The notes under the pieces are model-generated. The model was given only the letters and a program-made list of their open reading frames with translations, ran no database searches and was not told where the DNA came from. Both the position numbers and the translations under genes were made by a program. From Metellina segmentata (lineage: Eukaryota > Arthropoda > Arachnida > Araneae > Tetragnathidae): a DNA stretch of 64,000 nucleotides. The stretch lies in the NCBI GenBank assembly GCA_947359465.1, contig OX375883.1:95616293-95680292 (forward strand), written 5' to 3'. Below are positions 45,918-58,140 of the stretch, piece by piece; position 1 is the first letter of the stretch; every line of letters starts with the position of its first letter.

Positions 45918-46643
45918 TACTCGTTTTTATATTTTTCCATCATTCTTATTATCATTAATATAATACTTAAAATTAAGCATCTATAAAATCTATGAAGCAT
46001 TGTTAACAATTTTTGGCCTGTTAACATAAACGTGCAGAAAGGGAATATTTGTTTCGTAAATTTTGAGCAAAACGTCGTTTTAATCTGATCAACTATTGTA
46101 TGTCAGCCCCTGTACCTTAAAATTTATTAGATGCAAAAATTAAACCTACTAAACAAAATGACATTGGAATAGTAACGTGTGTGTGTGTGTGTGTGTGTGA
46201 TTAAATAGGATTTTAACTAAATAAAAAAAATCTAAACCTCCTTACGACAAAAAAAAATTAAAAATGTGGACTTTTCAGGTTTCTCTGCCTGTTTTGAAAA
46301 GGCTTTATTTGTCAATACAAATAAGTCCTCTATAGGAAACAAGGAAATAATGCAGCTTGGATTTTGTCAGCTTTTGTATAAATTGAAGCTTGGGTATTTT
46401 TAAATTGAATATTTTCAGTTTACTATGGAAAATTGAGGTTATATTCATTGGTCTAGAATTACCAAACTAAACAAAAATCCACAATTTACTATAAATGAGA
46501 TCATCAAATCAGAGTAATTTTCTGTAAACTAACAAAGTGTTAAACATTAAAAGCTTCACTTCCCTTTAATCTACTGAAATGACAAAAGCAAACTTTAAAT
46601 GGACTACAACTTTGTTCAGTCTCTTAAAATTTCACTAAAGGTA

Positions 46644-46684
<41 letters not shown>

Positions 46685-47116
46685 CATTAAAAATGATTCG
46701 TGAGAAAATTGCTTCGAGGTTGGCCGGCGACTCCGAGTGTTTTTTCACGTGCCTTTTACAGTTTCGCAGCCCATTGCATCAGAAATAATTAATTTTTGTA
46801 AGCTATGCTAAATTCATCTTCCCACGGCGTGATCCATCTGTTCCCGTCTATTTACTGTACGATGTCCCATCAAATGATACCATATAAGGCAATGAAATCT
46901 GTCTGAGTATTGCTGATCAAGGAATAATTAATTTGTTGATACTCAGCTTGTAACTTGCTGCGCCATCTCTTATAGCACTCGAATCATGACTGTGGTCTAA
47001 TAAAGACGTCATTTTCATTGCTCTCTGTCCTGCTCGTATTTTATGAGTACTTAGTAGTAAGACTTTTAGAAAGTCGTCACACACATATATATTTATTACT
47101 ACCAAAGTTTATATCC
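45918..47116. other. AT-rich sequence with microsatellites
   Basis: No gene is seen. (GT)n lies at about 46180-46199 and (TA)n at about 46649-46682. Confidence 0.7.
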
Positions 47117-48577
47117 CAAGCTTTAGTGGCCACTTGCAAGTACTGAGATTCAGCAGTTAAAAAACTTGCATAACAGACTAGGATATGACATGTAACAGTT
47201 CATAAATGTAAATCGAAACAAGTTATCCAAAATCTTTGTTTATCAACCAAAAAGTAAGATCTTTTGGGTAACATTAAAAAAAAATGATCACTCGACAAAA
47301 TTCACCATTTGGTACAACAAATGCAAAAAAAAACATATAAATCAAAATAGAAAAGGCAATTGTAATTTTTAATAAAAACGGATGCAATATATTTATATCT
47401 TGAAGATTGCTTGGATAAAACAAAGTCTTATGTTATGATCAAATGTAGTCCCTTTCTTGGTGAATTACAATGAGGTTTTGATCTTTTATAAGCAGAATTT
47501 GGGAGATTCCTTGCATTGCCTTAATGAAGGCTGAATGAGACAGCAAGCAGAGAACTACACAGGATTTTCATGGAAAAAGGTGAGGAACTCGGTGTCCATG
47601 TCCTCTGAACAGATTGCAATAACTTTCAAGCGATACATCTTAGAATCGAGTTCCAGTCGTTCTTCACCCAACTAGAACTGTGGCCTCTTACCAAAGGTTT
47701 CAGTTCTTAATCAGATATGAGATTCATTATTGGAGACTTCCCGCAATAGTTTTGCAATTTCTGCTAGGTAGCATTCAAAACCAAGCTCATTTGACAGATT
47801 GTTACTCAAGTAAACTTGTGTAGTTAAATACCTAGAATCATACCTTTGTGGTTAATAGTTCATATTAATTAAGCATGTACTCATCTTTAACAGGCATATC
47901 AAAAATGGTTAAATGTAAATGTTCTGAAACTGAACATGCAGATAGCATGTATTATGAATCATAAATGTAACAAAATGGCTAAATTGTTATGGTTTCAATG
48001 AAACTTTAGTATATTAATCAGAGCGTATTCTGATAGGAAACATACAAAATGAAGCTGCCTCAACAGTATCCACAATCTGCGTAAAATAAATTAAAATAGG
48101 AATAGAAATTACAATTTATGAAAGAGATACAACTATTGTTAATTTCCAAGAATTAATTATTGCATGTTATATGCTCATATTCAACTGGAACGCCCAGCTT
48201 TCATCAACATAACAAAGTTAGCTAAAGGGAATTTTGAAGTTGAACATGCACGCATGCAGAATAATTTTGTATTACGAACTACAAATGCGATATTTAATAG
48301 GATAAATATAGATAGTCAAATCTCGTTAAGACAAATTGCATGGCATTCATCTTCACTCTCTTCTTCAAACAAAGATACAATTTTGAAGTCACTTAATGCT
48401 TCTGATAATTAAAATCCATTTGCCCCTAAGTTTCAAAAAAATTTAATTAGCGATTAGTGTAACCAGCATTTTTCTAACAATTCTAATTAACATTATTTTA
48501 ATTTTTGATGGAGATTGGAATTTAGTCTGTATTATCAGTTAATTCATATTGAGTGGGTCTTTAATATGCTTTGACTG
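47117..48577. repeat. Interspersed repeat block E, copy 3
   Basis: Nearly identical to 33520-34980 and diverged from 4372-5796. Confidence 0.65.
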
Positions 48578-51487
48578 GTCGTTCATCGGTTTTCTTTAAC
48601 AATACATATCCAAATCCGAGACTACTTACATCAATATGCAATTCCAGAGGTACTCCCTGTATAAAAATGTGTAAAACATTTTTTTCAGACAAAATGTCCT
48701 TTAATTTGTTAAATGATTTTAATTGTTCTGCTCCAATCGTGAATACTTTTTCTTTTCGTAGCAAGTCGCTTAATGGCTTAGCGCTTTAATGAGTGCCGTG
48801 GGATACATTTACGGAAGTAACCCGTCAGTCCTAGAAATGATTGCACTTATTTTACCGATTTAGGGATCGGAACATTTTTTGCAATCAAAGTTTTACCAGG
48901 GGAGTGTTGAACTGTACCGTTTTGAATTACATATGCGAGATTTTCTATTTTTCTTTTCAAGTATTGGCACTTTCTGAAATTAAGTTCTAGACCATTGTCT
49001 GAGGCGACTTTTAAAACGCATTTCAGTTTCTCTAAGCCTTCTGCTTCGTCTTGTGAAGGAATAATAATATCGTCTGAGTAAACTACAACCGTGTCGTCAT
49101 GAATTAGTTCTCTGAAGACATTATTAACGAATCGCATAAATACATTTGGAGATGCACATTGCGTGTGTAATACAAATGCGGTATCTTTTCTGCTAGCCTT
49201 TTCGATTTCCACATGGAAGAACCCGTTCTTCAGATCAAGTGGAGTATAAACAATCGATGCCTCTAATTTATCTAGAACGTCTTCTATTAAGGGGAGAGGG
49301 TATTTATCTTTTTGACTTTTTGTTTAGTTTTCTGTGTAGTCAATACAGAGCCGATGCGAGCGGTCTTTCTGTTTACACAGCACAACAGCTGCTGAATAAT
49401 TGGAACAACTGTTTTGAATAATTCCTTCCAATAGCCAAGATTGAACTTGATCGTTTATTATTTTTTGCTCTGCAAAGCCAAAACGTCGTGGTCGTTCAGT
49501 TACTGGAATTTCATCATTCAGAACTGTACTCATTTTGAAATCTGGTATATTTGTTTTTCGCGGTTCGTAATTCTGAATTTGTGATACCACTTCCTGTCTG
49601 TAATTACTACTCCTAATGCCAGATAGATCAATTTCGTTCAAATGGATTGCATCGATGTCACGAAATAAAAATTCTTTCTCAAGGTCAGAATTTGGAGTCA
49701 TGACATGCTCGCAGTGCGGGGGGTCTTGACATTGAACACAGAGGATATTCTTTTTTGAATACAGGGGGCTTGGGGTTTGATTTAACGAAAGTGTGATCGG
49801 ATTTTATTTCCACATGGCTTACATAAAATGTATTTCTCAAACCCCTAATTTCGAGACCGTTCACATTTATGGAAATATTCAATTTGGTGAGCACATCAGT
49901 TCCGATAATAGCTTCTGAACTCTGTTTTTTTAGCACATAAAATTCACTTTTAACAGATAAATTATCAAAGACATCTTGGGATGAAAAAATCCTTGCGGAG
50001 AAATATATTCACTTCCAATTCCTGTTAAAGAAACATTATTAAAGGATAATTTTGGAGACCCAATTTTAATATAACATTCATAGCTGATCATGGGCAATTC
50101 TGATCCAGTATCAAGAAGTGCATTTATTTTCAAATCTTGAATTACCACAGTTGTTTCGATTTTACTTGTACGATTATTAGTTCTAGTAATATTAGAGCTT
50201 TATTTACATCTGTGTGTTTGGTCACAAAAAGAAGAAATATACCCGAACTTAAAAAATTTTGAGCATTTCGGACCTTTTTTCTCATTTAAACATTCCGAGG
50301 CATTGTTCAGTTAAAACAACGTATTTGTGCTCTATTTTCGTGCTTAATACCATAATTGTACTTATATTTTGATTTGTAATCATTTGGTTGAGCACGAACG
50401 ATTCTTGCTGCTTTTTCATGATCCTTGATAAATGGCTTCTTATTGATATTTTCATACGTGCTTCGGTTTGTTTCTTTTTTGAAATAATCTCATAATCATT
50501 TAATTTGTTTACTAGTTACTCGATATTTTTAATTTTGGGCAGCTCATCTATAAAGTGTTTACGTACTTCAGTGGGTATTTTCTGTTTCAGTTAGTCTAAA
50601 ACTAAAAGTTGTCTCAAATCTTTCAAAGTTTTGACATTCAATCCGGATGTCCATTCATCAAAATAATTTTCCAGTTCAAAAGTAAAATCGCGCCAAGAGG
50701 CAAACGGTTCTTTTTTACGGGCAACAAATTTTTGTCGGAATTGTTCAGGGCTTAACTTGAAACGTTTTAGAAGCAATGTTTTAACATGACTGTATTCGTT
50801 AGTATCTGGATCTGGTTCTTTGGCGACAATATTGACAATTTCAATGGAAGTAATGGGAGTAAATGTGTGACCCAATCTTCCTTGAGAATTTCAATACGAC
50901 TTATCTGTCTCTCAAACAATGACAGATAGGCACTAATATTACTACCCATATCATAACGAGGCATTAATTTTAATAAGTTTTGCGTTTTCGGGACTGTTGA
51001 AGAAACAGGACTATCAGTCTTTATTTTCGCTTCTAGTTCTAACTTTCTTTATTCGAATTGTCGACTTTATTGCGCTTGCCGTTCGACAGAGATGATTTCT
51101 AAGCGAATTTTCACAAATCTTTCATCGTACTTATCATCTTTAATTATTAGTTCTACTATCTCAGGGATTTTAGCACCACGTTGTGCAGTTAATCCTAATT
51201 CATCGGTGAGATTTAGGAGATCATTTTTTCGTGCTCTTTGTAAGAATGCCATATTTTAAAATTGCACACACAAGATTACTGTCCGGAAGATCAACGTTTC
51301 AGGAGATATCCACTGTATCCACGTTTTTACGATTGCTGTCCAAGAGGTCAATGTTTCAGTCGATAACAGTTCCACAGAAGTTAAAACACACAGTTCGGTG
51401 TCAGGTTTAGTTCACCTGCTTTTAAATTGTTATCAAAACATCTACTTCACACCCGAATGTCCGTGCATCCCGGCCGAGCCACCAAAT
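48578..51487 (-). pseudogene. Ty3/gypsy remnant from primer-binding site to RNase H start
   Basis: On the minus strand, in order: primer-binding site at 51468-51485 (the plus strand reads ATCCCGGCCGAGCCACCA, a tRNA 3' end with CCA); a leader; gag start MAFLQRARKNDLLNLTDELG (51252-51067); gag capsid part with KRFKLSPEQFRQKFV and FASWRDFTFELENYF (50875-50591); protease with LLDTGSELPMISYE and AIIGTDVL (50148-49700); RT with VTERPRRF (about 49500) and YSDD (about 49080); and the RNase H start (48764-48578). Gag, protease and RT are in different frames with several breaks. Integrase and the 3' LTR are missing, cut at block E. A 5' LTR edge probably begins at 51488 (TGAACTTA on the plus strand). 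It cannot be active. Confidence 0.9.
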
Positions 51488-51734
51488 TGAACTTATTGTT
51501 GCATTGCATAAGATATATTTATCAACCGAGTTCAATGCCAAAATTAGAAGCGATGTGGGAGCCCTTTTTCATAAATTTACTTCATTTGAAATTATTAAAT
51601 AGCTATGATTTTCTTGCAGATCTTTAAAGTTACAACTCCCTTGTCGGATTACATAAACAAAACATTTGGAATATGTTCAAGCGTGGAGGTCAGTTGAGTC
51701 AGTGATTTCGATTTAAAAAAAATGCCACTCAAAA
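51488..51734. other. Possible gypsy LTR remainder
   Basis: The sequence just outside the primer-binding site should be the 5' LTR of the minus-strand gypsy element. It starts TGAACTTATTG on the plus strand. No second LTR exists to compare with, so its outer edge is unknown. Confidence 0.4.
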
Positions 51735-52457
51735 TTAAGAGGATGGATTCAGAAAAATGTGGATGAGAAGGGTAAATATTCACCAAAGGATGAGTTCCGA
51801 ATTCATACATATAATATAATAGTGGATACTATTATACAAACCATGGAAAAAAGATTCACAACGCATAAAAATCTTTACTTAGATATGGCTTTGTTTGATC
51901 CTAAAAGATTTGCCTGTAATAAATTTGACCAGTTGCCTATAAATGCGCTGGATAAGATCTGCGATTTGATTCTTTCTTTGGATAAGGGGAAATTAAAAGA
52001 AGAAATTATTTCTTTTGTGAATGTTTGACCTATTATTTCCAAAAAACTCTTGGATGAAGATTATGATACTGAGTCAGAAGAATATCAACACCCTGAATAT
52101 GAGAAGGAGGATGACGTTTTTACTCCATGCAATTTCAAAAATCAATGTAACAACTGCATCAAGTGTGCATTGGAAATAATAGTTGAATTCAATATGTTCA
52201 GTCTCCAATATACGGAACTATACAAAGTCTGTAAGTATTTACTCACCATACCAATAACGCAAGTACGCCGTGAAAGACTTTTTTCTAAATTGAAGTTAAT
52301 TAAAAATAGACTGAGAGCATCTATGACCAATGAAACTACGGAAGCATTTGTCTTGATGCGTACTAAGAGATATAATTTAAACACCATCGAACCAGATTTG
52401 GTAATCAGTAAACTGTGTGAATCATGTTCCAACAGGAGGCGTTTTCTAGTTCTATGA
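51735..52457 (+). pseudogene. hAT (ZMYM1-like) transposase C-terminal part
   Basis: Two plus-strand frames (51759-52028 and 52050-52457) encode the end of a hAT transposase of the DUF4371/ZMYM1 type. The first has a helical stretch around YNIIVDTIIQTMEKRF and DPKRFACNKF; the second has the dimerisation motif YLLTIPITQVRRERLFSKLK and IKNRLRASMTNE, ending at TGA 52455. A frameshift or stop lies at about 52028-52050. The N-terminal two-thirds are missing. It is likely related to the older hAT in the segmental duplication, but on the other strand. Confidence 0.88.
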
Positions 52458-53009
52458 GGACAGTGGAAAAATTTCAAAGGTACAAATAAATCGACTTTAT
52501 CCAGCTGATTTTAGGATTGTAAGACAGTAGGCACAGCAGTTCCTTATCGGTATCCACTAAATGTGCATAAAAAATTATAGCAGATAAAGTTATTTTATTT
52601 TTGATCCATTCAAAGAAAATGTTATTAGGAATTTAATTCTTAGAAAATTACCGCTCTTTTTATAATCGAATAAATTCATATAAAAAAACAATTGATGTAT
52701 CATAAAAATGACTCGAATTTAGAAATCAGCTAGTAATAATTGTAAATAATATTATTTTTTAATAATTTCATTTCTAAATATACTTTATAGTACTGGAAAT
52801 TAATAAAAGTGTTTCATGAAGAAATCGTGCTCGATTAGTTATTTATTTCAGTTATATTTTTTAAATAAGCAAATTTAAACAGTGGTTTCTGTAAGAGTTT
52901 AGTATTAGCTGTAAAATGAAGCATAAGTGTAACAGTACGAAATTAGAACGCACCCTTATCAAATTCTTGTCCACCGCCCTCCCAAGGCACCCAGCACGGG
53001 CCTGGCAGT
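52458..53009. other. AT-rich sequence, nothing recognised
   Basis: Possibly the 3' untranslated part of the preceding hAT. No ORF or repeat is seen. Confidence 0.5.
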
Positions 53010-53585
53010 GAGTGTATTTATAAGCTGGAGGTGCACCTTATCACGAGTATGAGCACCTTATAGCCAGATATATATTTTTATGTTAGAGGTGCTGCTTTTC
53101 AGATGTGAGCATATTCTTAAGGCAAGATGCACCTATTAAAACTCAGAACTTATAAACTGGAAGTGCATTTACTAACAGATGGGCACTTTATAACAGCTTT
53201 TATGTCTTATGTTATGTTAAAGGTGCCCCTTTTCAGGTGTGATTATATTATTATGGCACGTGTGTGTACCTAATAACCTATAAAGACATATTTATAATCT
53301 GGAGGTGCTCCTAATAACGGGTATATAAGCACCTCATAACAGCCAGAAACATACTTTTGTTAGAGGTGTACCTTTCCAGATGTGAGCATATTCTTAAAAC
53401 AGGATGGCACCTACATTTCAGATACATATTTTTAAGCTGTAAGTGCACCTTATAACCTATGAGCACCTTATAACCTATGAGCACCTTATAACAGCCAGAG
53501 ACATACTTCTATGTTATAGTTCCACCTTTTCAGGTGTGAGCATACTCTTATGGCAGATGTGCACCTAATAACATTCAGAGACATA

Positions 53586-54993
53586 CACTGCTGACCACCC
53601 AAATTGCAACACCAAGAAAGACAAGAGATATCACAACAAAATTTATTTTGTAGATAACATGTTGACCAAGTATCAAATGATTAAATTTATAGACTTCTGT
53701 GAAGTGTGCTTCCTGCCAAAATCAGTAGCCAGAGCAGCCGCCATTGTTGGAGATCACCGCTGCCACACGCCTAGGCATTGATTCAAAGAGAATTTGGATG
53801 TGTTCTTGGGATACACCAGACCAAGCAGCTTCCACACGTTGCCAAAGTTGATCTGGTGTGGCAGCTGGGGATGTAATCTGGGTCAATCGTTGAGCAACCA
53901 TGGAGCACATGTTTTCTATCGGCGAAAGATCCGGAGAGCGAGCTGGCCAGGGAAGCAATTCAATCTGGCGATTGACGAAGAACCCTTGAACAATGCGTGC
54001 CACGTGTGGTCGCGCATTATCCTGTTGAAATGTGGCTGTGGGCAAGCCCTGAAGGTAAGGAAGGACAACTGGCTCCAACACCTCGGAGATGTAGCGCTGG
54101 CTGTTTAAAGTACCGGCAATGCGTACTAGAGGAGTGCGAGAGTGATATCCAATACCGCCCCATACCATAATACCCGGTGCAGGACCAGTGTGGCGGTGCA
54201 TAACGCAGCTGTTCAGCAGCCTCTCTCCACGGTGTCTCCAGACTCGAATCCGACCATCATGGTGTTGCAGACAGAAGCGTGACTCGTCAGTAAAGACAAT
54301 TTCATTCCATTCTGCCGTCCACATCCTTCTTTCATCGCACCATTGGCGGTGGAGACTTCTGTGGTTCTGCGTCAAAGGTAGACGAAGCAATGGACGTCTT
54401 GCGGACAGACCACTCTGCTGTAAACGGCGTCGAATGGTACGCGCAGACACTGGATGATGCGTTACAGACTGAATGTGCTGTGCTGTGGTTCGTGATGTGG
54501 CTGAGCGATCCGTCACTGCCATACGCACAGTATGCCTGTCATCACGTGAAGTGATGCACTGAGGTGGATGCGATCGAACACGTCGGTCCGTCGTACCCTC
54601 CTGCATCCAACGATCACATATCCGCGTTACAGTTGTTTGGTTTCGTCCAACACGACTACCGATTTCCGTGAAAGATAATCCACAATCTCGGTAGGCCACT
54701 ATCTTTCCTCTGTCGAACTCGTATACTTGATCAAAAGATATCGCTGTTTTCTACGAGGCATAATTAATCGGTTTTTTGAAAAAACTACAAGAAATACACA
54801 ATGGCTGTACATGAAATCGTCGAAATCTCGAAGCCTTAAATAGCGCTTTAAAGTGGCGCCACAGGCGCGCGTGATGTGCGTCTGCGCTGAAATTCTAATC
54901 ATTTGCATATCTCACCTCCGCTAATGCATGTTGTAAATTTCATATTATTTGCATGCTTCCTTCAGGGTGTTGCATTTACGGTGGCCAGCAGTG
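53586..54993 (-). mobile_element. Tc1 element, nearly complete
   Basis: A 1,408-bp element with TA on both sides (53584-53585, 54994-54995). Ends are CACTGCTGACCACCC (left) and, minus strand, CACTGCTGGCCACCG (right), continuing into TTGCAACACC / TGCAACACC, so the inverted repeats are about 30 bp and imperfect. It carries one transposase frame on the minus strand. Confidence 0.93.
53722..54761 (-). pseudogene. Tc1 transposase with one N-terminal frameshift
   Basis: The long frame (54699-53722, 325 codons) contains the second half of the first helix-turn-helix (CGLSFTEIGSRVGRNQTTVT), the second DNA-binding domain (SVSARTIRRRLQQSG), and the DDE triad: Asp in VFTDESRF, Asp in QQDNARPH and Glu in SPIENMCSM. 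The likely start is MPRRKQR at 54761, about 20 codons upstream in another frame; a single-base loss near 54745 separates the two. A Trp-to-Cys change appears right after the catalytic Glu (usually ENMW in this family, from memory). Apart from the frameshift the gene is open, so it is young. Confidence 0.92.
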
Positions 54994-55390
54994 TATTTAT
55001 AAGCTGGTGCACCTTATAACAAGTATGAGCATATTTTAATGGCATGGGTGTACCTTATAACAGGTAGAGACGAAGTTTGATGGTAGATGTGTACCTTAAA
55101 ACAAGCAGTCATATTTTAAGGGCAGTTGAGCTTCTTAAAATATTCAGGGATGCATATATTTGTACATATTTTGTATGGATGTACATATTTTTAATGCAAA
55201 GGAGCACATGTTTAAGGCTGGGGTGCACATTATAACACACCGGAACATATTTTGTAGGCAGGGATGGACCTACAAATAGTCAGGGACATATTTTTAATTC
55301 GTGGGTAAATCTTATAACAAGCAGGGACATATTTTGACGACAGGGGAAACTTTAGACCAAAAGAACGCATGTTTTTAAGCAGGAGTGTAT

Positions 55391-55831
55391 AACATACTGC
55401 TCACCGGCCGGATTCGGCCACAAGCTATTTCTGCCCAGCCCACGTTCGTGTTCTATCTGTTACGTTAACGCAGAATCAACCATACGAGAGAAAAAGAGCT
55501 TTGAAAAAAGTTTTCACTAAAAAATAGTGGCCTGAATGTTAGAAAAGACGGATAGAAGAACATCAGTGAAACAAGAAGAAAATGGTTAAAATTGAGTTCA
55601 AAGTCCGAGAGAGAAATTACTAGGTGTAGAAATTGGAAAACAAATGACACAAGGTTTGTTTTTACATGCAACATACTTCAATTTTTCTTACATACTGCAC
55701 ACTTACAGTCAATTGCCAGCCCCCCCTTGTGGAAAATTAAAATTACTTTTTGATTGATTTTCAAATAGATTTTTGTAACTTTATTTTTATTATTTATCTG
55801 CCCTTTTAATATATTTATGAATACCTTAAAA
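55391..55831. other. No feature recognised
   Basis: Short ORFs without family resemblance; moderate AT content. Confidence 0.5.
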
Positions 55832-56091
55832 CAGGGCTCGAAATACCCGGGTGCACAGGTGCACGACGGCCAGCAATTTTGTTTTTGCGTAGTTTGTGTT
55901 TATAAATTTGAATTTCGTTCCTTTAGAGCGTGAGGTCGTTACTAATATTTTGTTCAAACATCAAAATAACATAAAACGTCTCCCTCCCCTTTTTTTTTAA
56001 CGTTAGGTGCACTACTTGCACCTGTCAGGATGCAATTAGGTGCACAATTTTATTTTTATGTGCACAGTGCACCCTAGTATTTTGAGCCCTG
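55832..56091. mobile_element. hAT-type MITE (260 bp)
   Basis: Inverted ends CAGGGCTCGAAATAC (left) and CAGGGCTCAAAATAC (right, minus strand), followed by GGGTGCAC-rich sequence and several GTGCAC motifs. CAGGGCTCGAAAT-type ends are common in hAT MITEs. The flanking 8 bp match at only five places, so the TSD has decayed. Confidence 0.78.
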
Positions 56092-56200
56092 CATTACACT
56101 ATAGGTCTGAGACATGTATTCAGTTATCCTGGAAGGTCGACAATAGCCTTTTGTACTGCTCCAGTGTGACGTTAGTTCAACTATTCACTCTACAAACTGG
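56092..56200 (+). mobile_element. SINE tail remnant
   Basis: GACAATAGCC, TGCTCCAGTGTGACGTTAG matches the last part of the SINE family; the tail is diverged. Confidence 0.55.
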
Positions 56201-56210
56201 GCCACGATAT

Positions 56211-57424
56211 CCCGGTTGCTTTCGCGGAATCCCTCAAGCTTTCAGCACCCCTTGGCGAGTTGGCGAAAGCCGGCTGTATCGCCAACTGCGAGAACTATAT
56301 CGGGCCACGTGAGACAAGACGACAGTTTCATATACCCTCTTGCTGCCATCTGTTGACTCAGAAAAGAATCTTTTTATTACAAGTTTTTTTCTGTTTTAAA
56401 TGTTTTCTATTTTAAATGTTTTACCTCAGCTACAAATATATGTATTAAATACATAAAATAATATATGTTTTTGTGACACACCCTAATATCTTAAACAATA
56501 AATATAAAATAAAACAACTTTAAATATTTTTTTTCCATTGATAATACATGTATAACAAATTTCTGTCTCCTTAATAGCCCAAATGCAAATGCTATAATTA
56601 TAGGATATGAGTTAGAAAAAAACTTTGTTTCGAAGAAAGTTATTGAAAACAGTCAAAATAGAATATTTTTTCAATTTAAATTTTGTAATATTGAGCTCAA
56701 ATTAGTGAAACTAATCAAGAAGTGTATTTGTTTACAAAAAATTACTTTAGTTAAATCTTAACAAACTGCTTTTACTAATATAAAAATATCTACTACTAGT
56801 TGTCTCCCCAAACAGTGGCGGGATTGTATTAAGTAGGCGATCAAACAAGAGATTTGATTCATAAGAAACTATATTATGAAAATAAAAACCCTGGGTTTTA
56901 AGGCGAATTATTTCCATAATAAACAACGTAATTGATTTATCCGCCTCCCCCCCCCCCCTCGCATCTTAAACAAACACATACTCATCAACTCTTTCTATTT
57001 GACGAGTTTTAGAGTAAGTGATCATTTTATATTGTAAAAATCACAACAAAACGCAATTGATTGACTAAATTTCAAATAAATGTAAACATGTACAATTTTT
57101 TTACATGGGGTACTTCTTAAACCGCCTGCTTCTTATATCAACCAATATTACGAAGTAGATACAATAGAGATAGATAAAGTAAAACAAAAATAATTATGTT
57201 ATATCTTGAATGTCAACATAATATATATAGAATATCCCAAAAAAAATCAGACGGAAAATCACTCAGTGAGAAAAAAAATGGCGATCTTCTAAACAACTTA
57301 GTAGGGTTGCTCGAGAAATTGAGAAGGATTGCCAATCTCCCCAGCTTTCGGTTCTCAAAGTGCTTTATATCGCCAACTCGCCAATAAGTGCTCAAAGCGT
57401 GAGGGCTTCCGCGAATGCATCCCG
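56211..57424. mobile_element. Candidate inverted-repeat element, 1.2 kb
   Basis: 56211-56267 (CCCGGTTGCTTTCGCGGAAT, then ...TTGGCGAGTTGGCGAA) is an imperfect inverted copy of 57369-57424 (CGCCAACTCGCCAA, then ...TTCCGCGAATGCATCCCGG). The interior is AT-rich with a C-run at about 56949-56960 and no coding frame. Outer edges and TSD are unclear. Confidence 0.5.
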
Positions 57425-57779
57425 GTTGGATGTAATGGTAATGGTAATTTTAGTTAACGTCGTACTATAGCAACACAACGGGCTATTGACGACGGTCCGG
57501 AATCAGTCCCTTAAGGGAAAGATTCGAGGACAACACCTCGTAATTTTGAACCACGGTCAGATGACGAAGCAACACCTGAGCTGGCACCCCACTCTCCAAA
57601 CTTCCACGCCAACCCAACGTGAGGACTTTCGGCCACGACAGATTTAAGGTGCACCAGCCGCCTCTACACCATACGTTTACAACATCCATGCCCGGACCCG
57701 GATTCGAACCAGGAACCTTCCGATCTAGAGGCTAACACCTTAACCCCTATACCGGTTGGTCGGCATCATCCCGGTTGGA
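57418..57779 (-). mobile_element. tRNA-derived SINE, full length
   Basis: The body is 57431-57766 with an exact 13-bp duplication CATCCCGGTTGGA (57418-57430, 57767-57779). It is intact from the tRNA-like head (right end) to the ATTACC tail (left end). Confidence 0.94.
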
Positions 57780-58046
57780 AGAGTAATGAAATAGCAACCG
57801 GAGAGTTGCGAGTTCGAATCCAACCAAAAGACTGTGTACGTTAAATACGTCGTGGCCTCTAGTGTCCTCACGTTGACATGATGTGGACGTTTGGAGAGTG
57901 TGATGCCAGCTCAGGTGTTGCCTCATCATCTGCCCGTGGTTCAAATTTACGTGGTGTTGTCCCCGTTTCTTTCCCTTGAGGGATTGATCTTGGACCGTCG
58001 CCAATAGCCCGTTGTGTTGCTCTAGTACTTCGTTAATTAAAAATTA
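57780..58046 (+). mobile_element. Older SINE copy
   Basis: A diverged copy with B-box-like GAGTTCGAATCC, body GATGCCAGCTCAGGTG and tail TTAATTAAAAATTACC. Confidence 0.8.
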
Positions 58047-58140
58047 CCCGGGGCCACTGCGCTAGCAGCCTTCGAGTTGTAGGTGGTGCAGGTTCAATTC
58101 CAGTCAGGTGCATTCCTACCTGTGTGTATTTCTCTCTTCT
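58047..58140 (+). mobile_element. Second tRNA-like SINE head
   Basis: GCTAGCAGCCTTCGAGTTG and GGTTCAATTCCAGTCAG resemble A- and B-box regions of a different tRNA-derived head. It is not a clean tRNA gene because the acceptor stem is not closed. Confidence 0.4.

Larger units (their letters stand above)
39190..49620 (+). repeat. Segmental duplication, copy 2
   Basis: This is the direct copy of 23053-36027, lacking the Helitron. Its right edge is internal to the gypsy element, which continues to 51487, so this copy keeps the ancestral right flank. The first 1.2 kb holds no recognised gene, as in copy 1. Confidence 0.95.
53010..55390. repeat. Degenerate ~137-bp tandem repeat, split by a Tc1 element
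   Basis: Units share CTGGAGGTGCACCTTATAAC, GAGCACCTTATAACAGCC and CTTTTCAGGTGTGAGCATA. Unit starts are seen at about 53023, 53152, 53292 and 53432, and the pattern continues after the Tc1 element from 54996 to about 55390 with greater decay. Each unit is noticeably different, so the array is old. Confidence 0.8.

Noticed and set aside
53794..54457. Plus-strand ORFs across the Tc1 element
   Set aside because: Shadows of the minus-strand transposase.
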